Assembly (NCBI RefSeq): GCF_013402875.1
Contig: NZ_CP058579.1
Location: 1,798,001-1,862,000, forward strand
Direction: 5' to 3'
From: Halorarum salinum
GTDB taxonomy: Archaea; Halobacteriota; Halobacteria; Halobacteriales; Haloferacaceae
Length of the DNA stretch: 64,000 nucleotides
Shown: positions 1 through 7,296 of the stretch, piece after piece
How positions within the stretch are numbered: position 1 is the stretch's first letter
How the letters are laid out: every line of letters begins with the position of its first letter
Notes under the pieces: generated by a model
Told to the model about the DNA's origin: nothing
Databases searched by the model: none
What the model saw: only the letters and a program-made list of their open reading frames with translations
Program-made: the position numbers and the translations under genes

Positions 1-1
1 C

Positions 2-424
2 GGGGGCGACATGCACGGCCTCGCGCACATGCTCAACACCGTCGGCGACGAGTTGACCGTCCTGACCGCGCTCGACGACCTGCTCTTCCCGTCGTACGTC
101 CTCGGCGCGGAGGGGACCATCGGTGGCGTCACGTCCGTCTACCCCCGCGTGAGCGTCGACCTCTGGGAGGCCGTCCGGAACGGCGAAATCGACCGGGCGC
201 GCGCCATCCACGAGGCCACGCTCCCGCTCGCGCGGGCGGCGGTGTGGGACCGCGACGGCAACTACCCCGGCGGCGTCAAGGCGGCCATCGAACTGCTCGG
301 CCGGAACCCGGGCCACCCGCGGAACCCCATCGTCGACTCGTCGGGGGCGGACCGCGAGCGCATCGCCGACGCCGTCGCGGCCATGCGCGACCGCGGCGTC
401 TACGAGAACCCGGCGAACGGATAG
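2..424 (+). CDS. Dihydrodipicolinate synthase / KDG-aldolase family protein, C-terminal part
   Basis: The gene enters from the left edge, so only the last 140 residues are visible. They match the C-terminal half of the DapA/N-acetylneuraminate lyase TIM-barrel family, with the typical segment GAEGTIGGVTSVYPRV near residues 34-49. The Schiff-base lysine should lie just before the first visible residues (GDMHG) and is outside the window. Members cleave or form bonds with pyruvate: dihydrodipicolinate synthase, 2-keto-3-deoxygluconate aldolase or ketodeoxy-sugar-acid dehydratase. The neighbours (SDR, IclR, FAH-type dehydratase) favour sugar-acid catabolism over lysine synthesis. That choice is inference. 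Confidence 0.8.
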   Translation, partial: GGDMHGLAHMLNTVGDELTVLTALDDLLFPSYVLGAEGTIGGVTSVYPRVSVDLWEAVRNGEIDRARAIHEATLPLARAAVWDRDGNYPGGVKAAIELLGRNPGHPRNPIVDSSGADRERIADAVAAMRDRGVYENPANG

Positions 425-591
425 CCCACCGGTAGCGTCGTTCTCCCGTCCCGGGCGGGACCAGCATCGAGATCGCCGAGATGGAGGTGCTCCGGTCGCC
501 CGCCGGGAACCGCCGCTCCGGAATTCGTGGGGCGTCCACCACCGCACCCGACGACCTAACAGCTATCATCCCCGCCGCTGCACCGGGGGCC

Positions 592-1374
592 ATGGGACGT
601 GCAAGCTACGACTACGAGGACGAGACGGTGCTCGTCACTGGCGGGAGTTCGGGCATCGGCCGCGAGATAGCCACCAGGTTCGCCGATTCCGGAGCGGCGG
701 TCGTCGTCGCCGACGTCCGCGAGGAGCCGCGGGACCGGGGGGAGACGACGCCGACCCGCGAGGTCGTCCGGGAACGGGGCGGCGACGCGGCGTTCGTCGC
801 GACGGACGTCAGCGACCCCGAGCAGGTCGAGGCGGCCGTCGAAGCCGCCCGCGAGTTCGGCGGCGTCGACGTGATGGTCAACAACGCGGGCGTCCACGTC
901 GAGGAGTCGATCCGGTCGGTCGACCCCGAGACGTTCGATCGCGTCCACGCCGTCAACGTCAGGGGGACGTTCTTCGGCTGTCAGGCAGCCGCGAACGACA
1001 TGATAGACCGCGGCGCGGGCGGGGTCGTCCTCAACATGGCCTCCATCAGTTCGACGGGGGCCAAGCCCCGGCAGGTCGCCTACGAATCGACGAAGGGCGC
1101 AGTGCGGATGATCACGCTGAGCGCCGCCGTCGAACTCGCCGAACACGACGTCCGGGTCAACGCGATCGCTCCGGGGCGGATCGCCACGGAGTTCGGCCTC
1201 CTCGACGCCGAGGAGACCGAAAGGAGCGGGGGGGAGGGTATCAAGCCGATCCCGGCCGGCCGGGCGGGCCGCCCCGAGGACGTCGCGGGGGCGGCGCTCT
1301 ATCTGGCGTGTGAGGACGCCGACTACGTCACCGGCGAACTGCTGTACGTCGACGGCGGCTACAGCGCCATCTAG
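592..1374 (+). CDS. Short-chain dehydrogenase/reductase (SDR)
   Basis: This is a 260-residue classical SDR, a cytosolic NAD(P)-dependent oxidoreductase. The cofactor motif TGGSSGIG is at residues 16-23, NNAG follows mid-protein, a catalytic serine lies in MASISS, and the YESTK motif gives Tyr164 and Lys168. The C-terminal YVTGELLYVDGGYS is typical of the family. The ATG at 592 places the Rossmann fold at the normal distance from the N terminus; an upstream in-frame ATG at 481 would add 37 unlike residues. It sits between an aldolase/dehydratase-family gene and sugar-acid genes, so it probably oxidises a sugar or sugar acid. Substrate is unknown. Confidence 0.9.
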   Translation: MGRASYDYEDETVLVTGGSSGIGREIATRFADSGAAVVVADVREEPRDRGETTPTREVVRERGGDAAFVATDVSDPEQVEAAVEAAREFGGVDVMVNNAGVHVEESIRSVDPETFDRVHAVNVRGTFFGCQAAANDMIDRGAGGVVLNMASISSTGAKPRQVAYESTKGAVRMITLSAAVELAEHDVRVNAIAPGRIATEFGLLDAEETERSGGEGIKPIPAGRAGRPEDVAGAALYLACEDADYVTGELLYVDGGYSAI

Positions 1375-1440
1375 CGGGGACGACGTCGCTGGTGCGACCG
1401 ACCCCTCTGACGCCCCCAGGGGCCACCCGTCCGACCACCC

Positions 1441-2290
1441 TCATGCGAAACCGCTCCGAAACGGGCCCGCGGAGTGACCGCGCCATAGTCGCGCCACCGT
1501 TCCGCCCATCGCCTCGGCGATACGGGACCGAACAGTCGACCCGTCGAGGCCGTGACGCCGTCCTGCCTCGAAGGCTCGCGTCGGCGTGTCGTCGTCCGGC
1601 GCCGAGACGAGCGCGGCGACGCCCCGGTCTTTGATGCGCCCGGAGCAAGCCGTCACAGCCCCCGGGTCGTCGATCGCCGAGCTGAGGTCAAGCGGACCAC
1701 CCACTCCGAGGGGAGCGCGCCGACCTGCTCGAGCGTGACCGGGTTCGTGCTCTCGACGACGCAGAGGACGCTCCGCCTCCAGGTCGGGACGGAGGGGGGA
1801 ACCGCCCGGGGCGGGTGACGGCGCCTCCACGTACCGTGCGAGTCCGGCGCCTCCGACGTGGAGGACCAACCCGTCCGAACGCGCCGCCCCCGTCGCCAGC
1901 GCGTCGAGGTACCGCTCGTGTGAGGCGTCGGCGACCACGATCGTACGGCCTGCGCGCTGCCGCTCGAAGGTCGGAGGTGACGGCGTCCGCCCCGACCGCG
2001 TCGAGCGCAGCGTCAACCTCCGCGACGAGGTCTCACCCGAGCGTCGAGTCCGTCTTCTTGTAGACGAACGGGTGGTCGCGCCCGTCGATCACACGAGCGA
2101 CCGCGGTCGTGGCCTCCTCCGGGTCGACGTACCGGGAGTCAGCGTCGACGACGTGGACGTCCACGGGTCCCGGGGCCTCGCCCGTCGCGGTGCCGGACGC
2201 GGAGGCGAGGGTCCGGAGGCCGCGTGCGGCTAACTCGTGGCCCGTATCGGTCGCCCCGGTCGGGTCGTCGGCGACGACGCCAGCGATCAC
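1441..2290 (-). pseudogene. Decayed four-carbon acid sugar kinase (OtnK/DUF1537 family)
   Basis: The reading starts at a GTG at 2290 that overlaps the IclR stop (GTGA). It gives the family N terminus (VADDPTGATDTG, then VYKKTDSTL) before a stop at 2033-2035. Family-like pieces continue in other minus-strand frames: VAEVDAALDAVGADAV just after the stop; TIVVADASHERYLDAL and a GxxGLARYV segment; VVESTNPVTLEQVGALPSEW; then AGRRHGLDG. The central segment is shortened. The C-terminal nucleotide-binding part, normally ending in a TKAGGFG-like motif, is missing. Several frameshifts plus deletions make this a clear pseudogene. Intact members phosphorylate four-carbon sugar acids such as threonate or erythronate. 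Confidence 0.8.
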
Positions 2291-3051
2291 GAGTACGTCA
2301 GGTTGAGTTCGATGACGTTCGCGGCGCTCCGGAGGCGTTCGGCGATCTCCGATTCGAACGCCTCCCCCTTCATACGACTGGTCGGACCGGCGACGCTCAC
2401 GGCGCCGATGGCGCGGTCGTCGGCGTCGGTGATGGGCGCCCCGACGCAGCGGAGGCCGGCGAGCCGTTCGCCGTTGTCCTTCGCGTACCCGCGCTCATGG
2501 ATCGTGGCTAGCTCGGCTTCGAGTTCATCGCGCGTGGTGATCGTGTTTGCCGTCCGCGCAGGGAGACCCCACCGGTCGAGTATCTCGTCGACGCGTTCGT
2601 CGGGGAGGTACGCGAGGATCGCCTTCCCGAGCGACGTGCAGTGAAGGTTCACGCGCATCCCCGCGTGGGTGTCGAGGTTGACCGCCCGATCGCCCTTCGC
2701 GCGGAAGAGGTAGACGCCCTCGCCGTGTTCCTCGACGAGCAGGTTCGCCAGCTCCCCCGTCTCCTCGGCCAACGCTTGCACCTCGGGCTTGGCTACCTCG
2801 TAGATGTCCATCCGGTCGCGAGTGTGCTCGCCGAAGTCGAGGAACTTCAACCCGATACAGTACGTCTCGTCGTGGTTGATGACGTACTCGTGCTCGCGTA
2901 GCGTTCGGAGGTGGCTGTAGACGGTGCTCTTCGGGAGGCCGAGTTCGCCCGCCAGCTCGGTCACTCCGGCGCCACCTATCTCCTTCAGCGCCTCGAGGAT
3001 TCGAAGCGACGTTCCGAGCGCCCCGATCGTGTTCGCGGTGTTCGGTTCCAT
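2287..3051 (-). CDS. IclR-family transcriptional regulator
   Basis: This is a 254-residue regulator. Residues about 7-70 form the winged helix-turn-helix (LRILEALKEIGGAGVTELA, then LPKSTVYSHLRTL), and about 80-250 form the IclR ligand-binding domain (LGKAILAYLPDE, GERLAGLRCVGAPI). The ATG at 3051 starts at the normal N terminus (MEPNTANTIGAL); the open frame continues upstream to 3201 but those 50 residues do not resemble the family. Haloarchaeal IclR proteins such as XacR control pentose and sugar-acid genes. Here it is divergent from a KDA/KDX-dehydratase-type gene, which is its likely target. Its stop overlaps the start of the decayed kinase. Confidence 0.9.
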   Translation of the reverse strand: MEPNTANTIGALGTSLRILEALKEIGGAGVTELAGELGLPKSTVYSHLRTLREHEYVINHDETYCIGLKFLDFGEHTRDRMDIYEVAKPEVQALAEETGELANLLVEEHGEGVYLFRAKGDRAVNLDTHAGMRVNLHCTSLGKAILAYLPDERVDEILDRWGLPARTANTITTRDELEAELATIHERGYAKDNGERLAGLRCVGAPITDADDRAIGAVSVAGPTSRMKGEAFESEIAERLRSAANVIELNLTYS

Positions 3052-3074
3052 GTCGTGAGCGTGACCATACCCAC

Positions 3075-3107
3075 GATAATAAACGTTCGTTCGTGTAGGA
3101 TGAACGA
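3075..3107 (-). promoter_or_regulatory. IclR promoter with possible operator
   Basis: Read on the minus strand, TTTATTATC (3075-3083) is a TATA-like box about 25-30 bases upstream of the ATG at 3051, as expected for a leaderless haloarchaeal transcript. Immediately upstream lies an inverted repeat, TCGTTC (3087-3092) and GAACGA (3102-3107), separated by nine bases. An IclR dimer could bind there and control itself and the divergent gene. The binding role is inferred. Confidence 0.5.
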
Positions 3108-3342
3108 TCTCCCCGTCATCGGGGTCGATACATCGACACCGCCGCACGGATTCGCCCCGAACGTGGTCAGGACGCTCACGATCGTCGTCCGCCGACTGCA
3201 CGTATCGGCGTGACTCCGGGCTGATCGGACTGGGTCGCCGTCATGGGGGCCAACGATCGCGTACGGAGTCACACCGCGGCCGAGAACGCAACTCCTTCGA
3301 CGGTCGGACTCGCTGAAAGACGCCGCCGGGTTCCGGGGCAAC

Positions 3343-3351
3343 AATTATGTA
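3343..3351 (+). promoter_or_regulatory. TATA-like box of the FAH-family gene
   Basis: The AT-rich stretch AATTATGTA lies 22-30 bases before the ATG at 3373, inside otherwise GC-rich DNA. This fits a leaderless promoter facing away from the IclR gene. The divergent spacer of about 320 bases holds no other recognisable gene. Confidence 0.5.
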
Positions 3352-3372
3352 GATTTGTTCGGTATCCGGAGC

Positions 3373-4242
3373 ATGCGCTATTACGCCCTCGCGCGCCCCG
3401 AGCGGCGGGTTCTGGTCGCACGCGACGGTGACGATATCTTCGATCTGCCGAGCGCCAACCCCGACGTCGAGGGGTACTTCGACCTCGTCCGGGCCGCGAG
3501 GATAACGAATCAGTCCGTGGAGCGCGTCGCGCGCGGACTGCTCGACGAAGCGGAAGAAGTCGCACCCGAGGAACTGACGGGGCGACTCGGCCGGCCTGCG
3601 GTGCCCGAGGAGGTGTGGGCCGCCGGCGTAACCTACCGGATTAGCGAGAAAGCGAGGGAAGCCGAGAGCGGGATGCCCGACGTCTACGTCGACGTGTACG
3701 AGCGGGAGCGTCCCGAGTTGTTCTTCAAGGCCACCGGGAGCCGGACCGTCGGCCCAGGCGACGCCGTCGGCGTCCGCGAGGACTCCGCCTGGAACGTGCC
3801 CGAACCCGAACTCGGGATCGTCCTCCATCGGGGCGACATCGTCGGGTACACCATCGGGAACGACGTCAGCAGCCGCTCCATCGAAGGTACCAATCCCCTG
3901 TACCTCCCGCAGGCGAAGGTGTACGAGCGCTGTTGCTCCATCGGTCCCTGTATAACGCCTCCCGGCACCGTCGGCGATCCGCACGACCTCGGGATGGCGA
4001 TGACGATCGAACGCGACGGCGAGGTCGTGTACGACGAGGCCACGTCAACGTCCGAGATGGTCGTAACGTGCGAGGAACTCGTCTCGTACTACACGCGTCA
4101 CAACGTCGTCCCCGAAACGGCGGTTCTGCTGACCGGAACAGCCCTCGTTCCAGACGAGGATTTCACGCTTCGGAGGGGTGACGAGGTCCGCATCGAGATC
4201 GAGGGCATCGGCGTCCTGGAGAACTCTGTCACCGTCGTTTAG
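3373..4242 (+). CDS. Fumarylacetoacetate hydrolase-family protein, probable 2-keto-3-deoxy sugar-acid dehydratase
   Basis: This 289-residue protein belongs to the FAH family. Visible signatures are VWAAGVTYRISEKAREAE, PELFFKATGSRTVGPGDAV, the acidic metal-binding segment WNVPEPELGIVL, and GNDVSSRSIEGTNPLYLPQAK. The VWAxGVTY and PLYLPQAKVY segments resemble archaeal 2-keto-3-deoxy-arabinonate/xylonate dehydratases (KdaD/XacD type) more than true fumarylacetoacetases. The ATG at 3373 is preferred because a TATA-like box lies about 25 bases upstream. Divergence from an IclR regulator and proximity to an SDR and a DapA-family gene support a role in oxidative sugar-acid breakdown. The exact substrate is inferred. 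Confidence 0.85.
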   Translation: MRYYALARPERRVLVARDGDDIFDLPSANPDVEGYFDLVRAARITNQSVERVARGLLDEAEEVAPEELTGRLGRPAVPEEVWAAGVTYRISEKAREAESGMPDVYVDVYERERPELFFKATGSRTVGPGDAVGVREDSAWNVPEPELGIVLHRGDIVGYTIGNDVSSRSIEGTNPLYLPQAKVYERCCSIGPCITPPGTVGDPHDLGMAMTIERDGEVVYDEATSTSEMVVTCEELVSYYTRHNVVPETAVLLTGTALVPDEDFTLRRGDEVRIEIEGIGVLENSVTVV

Positions 4243-5446
4243 TACGGGTCTACTCGCCCGAAGGACCGATCGTCTCCTCGACTGTTACCGCCCGGAATCG
4301 CCGCGTATCGTTACCCCGAACGATCGCCGGTCGGTTGGCCCCTCCAAAGAGGCGGACTACTGTGTTCATCGTCGCCGCACGACGTTTCGACGGACGCGCG
4401 TCGGGTCGGGGCCGATGGAACCTAGAATTTTGCCGCCCTGCCGGGGTGCATCTCCGGCGACGGCGGAATGCGGGCGGCGCTATCCCGTTCGCTCCGTTCG
4501 GCTATACCGAATACAATCCGTTTCGGTCCGATTTTCATGACGCTTTTAGCGATGTAATCGCGACCCGGGCGGTCGCGTCAGTTCGGGACCGACCGGTCGT
4601 CGACCCGTCTGTTTGAACAGCGATCGGTTTCGAGCGGTGCCGGAGGGGTGTTCCCGGTCACGGATCGGATCTCCGGGGCGAACGGTGCCGGCGTCACTGG
4701 CGAAGGCTCGACGCCGCCTGCGTGCCCCGGAACAACCAGTTCAGGACACAGTAATTTCTTATTATGCTTCGACGCCGATCGACCGTGGCCTTGCGTCACG
4801 TTCGGATCGTGAACCGTGGTCGACGGCTCATCGGAAGACCACGGATCCGAACTGGTCAGTGAGCCGTGATCCGCAGCCGCGATCGGGGACGGTCCGGACA
4901 CCCTCCTCCGACGAACCACGGAATACGGCCTCGACCGCCTGTCGCCGCCGAGTACGTTCGTGGGTCTCGCACGGTCCAACGAGGCGCCTCGGGAGCGCGG
5001 GGTCGGTGATCCGCAGCCGCGATCGGGGACGGTCCGGACACCCTCCTCCGACGAACCACGGAATACGGCCTCGACCGCCTGTCGCCGCCGAGTACGTTCG
5101 TGGGTCTCGCACGGTCCAACGAGGCGCCTCGGGAGCGCGGGGTCGGTGACCCGCCGATCCGCGTCGGTGAAGTACGGTCGTTACGTGGAGGAACGAACCG
5201 ACGTGCCACCGACTCGGCGCCGGACACGACGAGTGAAACGGCGCTACGAAACATATTCGATCTTACACGAACTGGAACTATACAAGTGAATGCTATTTCG
5301 GTCGTCGATCGTGGCGCCGTCGAGTCGGGACCGAACGACGACTTCCGCCACTCCCTGCCGATCTGCCGTGACCGAATTCGTGGCATGCATCAGTCGCACC
5401 GTCCCCCTTCCCACAGGATTTTTGCCCCCGCCGTCGACCCACGCGC
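4243..5446. other. Gene-poor interval of about 1.2 kb
   Basis: No coding region here looks like a real haloarchaeal protein; the short open frames lack the acidic composition of neighbours. Base composition is uneven, with AT-richer patches near 4745-4775 and 5245-5300 unlike the flanking genes. A perfect tandem duplication occupies 4866-5145. A TATA-like GGATTTTTG near 5416 serves the MaoC gene. The stretch may be a scar of lost mobile DNA, but no transposase remnant or terminal repeat was recognised. Confidence 0.6.
4866..5145. repeat. Perfect 140-base tandem direct repeat, two copies
   Basis: Positions 4866-5005 and 5006-5145 appear identical base for base, with a unit of 140. The unit begins GTGATCCGCAGCCGCGATCG and ends just before GTGA again; only four to five bases of a third copy follow. 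140 is not a multiple of three, so the repeat does not preserve a reading frame. The lack of divergence implies a recent duplication or ongoing homogenisation. Confidence 0.95.
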
Positions 5447-5911
5447 ATGGCCGGGAAGTACTACGAGGAGTTCGAGGTGGGCGTGACCATCGACCACGAA
5501 AAGCGCCGGACGGTGAGCGAGCGGGACAACCAGGCGTTCTGCGACGTGACGATGAACCAGCAGCCGCTCCACCTCGACGCCGACTTCGCGGCGGACACGG
5601 AGTTCGGCGAGCGACTCGTCAACGGCATCTACACGATGGCGCTCGCGACCGGGCTGTCCATCCCGGACACCACCGACGGCACCATCGTCGCCAACCTCTC
5701 GTACGACGGGGTCCAGCACCCGAATCCGGTGTTCCACGGGGACACGATATACGCTCGCTCGACGGTGCTCGACAAGCGGGAGACCAGCGACGGGGAACGT
5801 GGGGTCGTCACGATGCGCGTCGAGGCGTTCAAGGTGGGCGACGGGGAGGACCCGCTCGTCTGCGAGTTCGAGCGAACCGTCCTGAGCCTGAAGCGCGAGC
5901 ACGCGGCGTGA
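5447..5911 (+). CDS. MaoC-family (hot-dog fold) dehydratase
   Basis: This 154-residue protein has a single hot-dog domain of the MaoC/R-specific enoyl-CoA hydratase family. The signature is the active-site segment NQQPLHLDADFA near residues 38-49, with catalytic Asp and His candidates, followed by FGERLVNGIYTMAL. Such proteins hydrate or dehydrate enoyl/hydroxyacyl-CoA thioesters in the cytosol; haloarchaeal members include mesaconyl-CoA hydratase-like enzymes. Substrate cannot be told from sequence. It appears monocistronic, and the next gene has its own TATA box. Confidence 0.85.
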   Translation: MAGKYYEEFEVGVTIDHEKRRTVSERDNQAFCDVTMNQQPLHLDADFAADTEFGERLVNGIYTMALATGLSIPDTTDGTIVANLSYDGVQHPNPVFHGDTIYARSTVLDKRETSDGERGVVTMRVEAFKVGDGEDPLVCEFERTVLSLKREHAA

Positions 5912-5923
5912 TCGACGCGGGGG

Positions 5924-5930
5924 TTTTATA
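5924..5930 (+). promoter_or_regulatory. TATA-like box of the PH-domain gene pair
   Basis: TTTTATA lies about 25-30 bases upstream of the ATG at 5954, in the short gap after the MaoC gene. The spacing is that of a near-leaderless haloarchaeal transcript. Confidence 0.5.
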
Positions 5931-5953
5931 GTCGCCGTCGAAACACGCCGGGT

Positions 5954-6550
5954 ATGTCGCCACCCTCCACCGCCGACCCGCGCTCGGACGAGTTCGACTG
6001 GCTCACGCTCGACCCCGACGAGGAGGTCGTCTGGAGCGGCATCCCGCACGTGCTCAGCATCGTCCCCGCGCTCGTCGTCGGCGTCCCGCTCTCGCTGATA
6101 CTGGTCGGCATCCCCATCGTCGTCTCGGCGTACCTCGGCCGGAAGAACACGGAGTACGTGCTCACCACCGACGCGCTGTACAAGAAACGGGGGATCCTCT
6201 CGCGGGACGTGAAGCGCATCGGCTTCGAGAAGGTGCAGGACACCTCCTACACGCAGGACTTCCTCGGCACCCGGTTCGGCTACGGCACGGTCGAGATCTC
6301 GACGGCCGGCGGCGCGGGCGTCGAACTCAGCTTCGACGACGTCCCCGACCCGAAACGGGTGCAGGAACTCGTGAACGAGCGCATCCGTGCCCGCGGCCGC
6401 GGCGACGGCGAGACGAAGTCGGACGTGCTCTCGGACGTCCTCGCGGAACTCCGGGCGATCCGCGCCGCCGTCGAGGCCGACGACGGTGCGACCGACACGG
6501 CGGTCGCGGAGGCAGCGGACACGTTCGACTACCCCGATTCCGAGGAATGA
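5954..6550 (+). CDS. PH-domain (bPH2/DUF304) membrane protein
   Basis: This 198-residue protein begins with a short cytosolic segment containing EEVVWSGIPH. A hydrophobic hairpin follows at about residues 30-62 (VPALVVGVPLSLILVGIPIV), then a bacterial pleckstrin-homology-like domain with the signature YVLTTDALYKKRGILSRDV and FGYGTVEIST. The C-terminal ~50 residues are acidic, with a helical segment SDVLSDVLAELRAIRAAVE. The family is membrane-bound and of unknown biochemical role. Its stop overlaps the start of a paralogous gene (ATGA), so the two are probably co-translated and may form a heteromer. Confidence 0.85.
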   Translation: MSPPSTADPRSDEFDWLTLDPDEEVVWSGIPHVLSIVPALVVGVPLSLILVGIPIVVSAYLGRKNTEYVLTTDALYKKRGILSRDVKRIGFEKVQDTSYTQDFLGTRFGYGTVEISTAGGAGVELSFDDVPDPKRVQELVNERIRARGRGDGETKSDVLSDVLAELRAIRAAVEADDGATDTAVAEAADTFDYPDSEE

Positions 6551-7119
6551 CCGACGCCGACGTTCCCCGGTCGCTGCCGCTCGCCGACGACGAACCGGTC
6601 GTCTGGAGCGGTCGGCCGCGGCTCTCCGCGGCCGGTCCTGCCGTGCTCGTCGGCCTCCTCGTCGCGACCGTGGGGGTGGCCTGGTGGGTCGTCCCCGCGG
6701 ACGGGATGGCGCTGCCGCTCCCGGTGGCGGTCGCGGCGATCCTGCTCGGCGTCGCCATCCCGGCGGTCGCGCTGGTTTCGCTCGTGAACGTCCGCTACGC
6801 GGTGACCGACCGCGCCGCGTACGTCAAGCGCGGCGTACTCGGTCGGCGCGTCTCCCGGGCCAGGCTGGCGATGGTGGAGAACACCGCGTACAGGCAGTCC
6901 GTGACCGGGTCGCTGTTCGGCTACGGGGTTGTCGAACTGGAGACGGCGGGGACCTCGTTCGCCTTCCGGCGGGTCGACGACCCGGGGGCGGTTCGCGCCG
7001 TGGTGGACGAACGGACCGGCGGAACGGGCGACGAGGAGGGGGGGATTCCGGGTAGCCTCGCGGAGTGGCGGGCGGTTCGCGAGGAGGTCCGGGCGCTCAG
7101 GAGTGCGTTCGAGGGGTGA
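6547..7119 (+). CDS. Second PH-domain (bPH2/DUF304) membrane protein
   Basis: This is a 190-residue paralogue of the preceding protein with the same layout: EPVVWSGRPR, a hydrophobic hairpin at about residues 30-75, then a PH-like domain (YAVTDRAAYVKRGVLGRRV, FGYGVVELETAG). It ends with an acidic segment and the helix AEWRAVREEVRALRSAF, mirroring the tail of its neighbour. The ATG overlaps the upstream stop by four bases. Tandem paralogues of this sort suggest a paired membrane complex. The function is unknown. Confidence 0.85.
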   Translation: MTDADVPRSLPLADDEPVVWSGRPRLSAAGPAVLVGLLVATVGVAWWVVPADGMALPLPVAVAAILLGVAIPAVALVSLVNVRYAVTDRAAYVKRGVLGRRVSRARLAMVENTAYRQSVTGSLFGYGVVELETAGTSFAFRRVDDPGAVRAVVDERTGGTGDEEGGIPGSLAEWRAVREEVRALRSAFEG

Positions 7120-7264
7120 GTCCGGCGCCGCCGACCGGGTGCCGGGGCTAACGGTGCGAATTCTGGGGCGAACAGGCGGCAGCGGCGGCTACGCGCGGGA
7201 CGGACTGCCGCACGACCGCTCGTCGTCCCGCGGTGACTGGTCAGCGCATGGGTGGGCTGGTCCC

Positions 7265-7290
7265 GGCCCCGTATTTGAACCTACGGGGCC
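7265..7290. terminator. 9-bp perfect hairpin between convergent genes
   Basis: GGCCCCGTA (7265-7273) and TACGGGGCC (7282-7290) are exact reverse complements around the loop TTTGAACC. The hairpin lies between the convergent PH-domain gene (ends 7119) and the carboxyltransferase gene (ends 7297, seven bases away). It could act as an RNA 3' end or processing structure. Archaeal termination usually relies on T-tracts, which are absent, so a terminator function is inferred. Confidence 0.5.
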
Positions 7291-7296
7291 AGGATC

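Noticed and set aside
4613-5289. Open frames crossing the 140-base repeats
   Set aside because: The unit is not a multiple of three, the encoded text is Arg/Ser/Pro-rich, and no start context supports translation.
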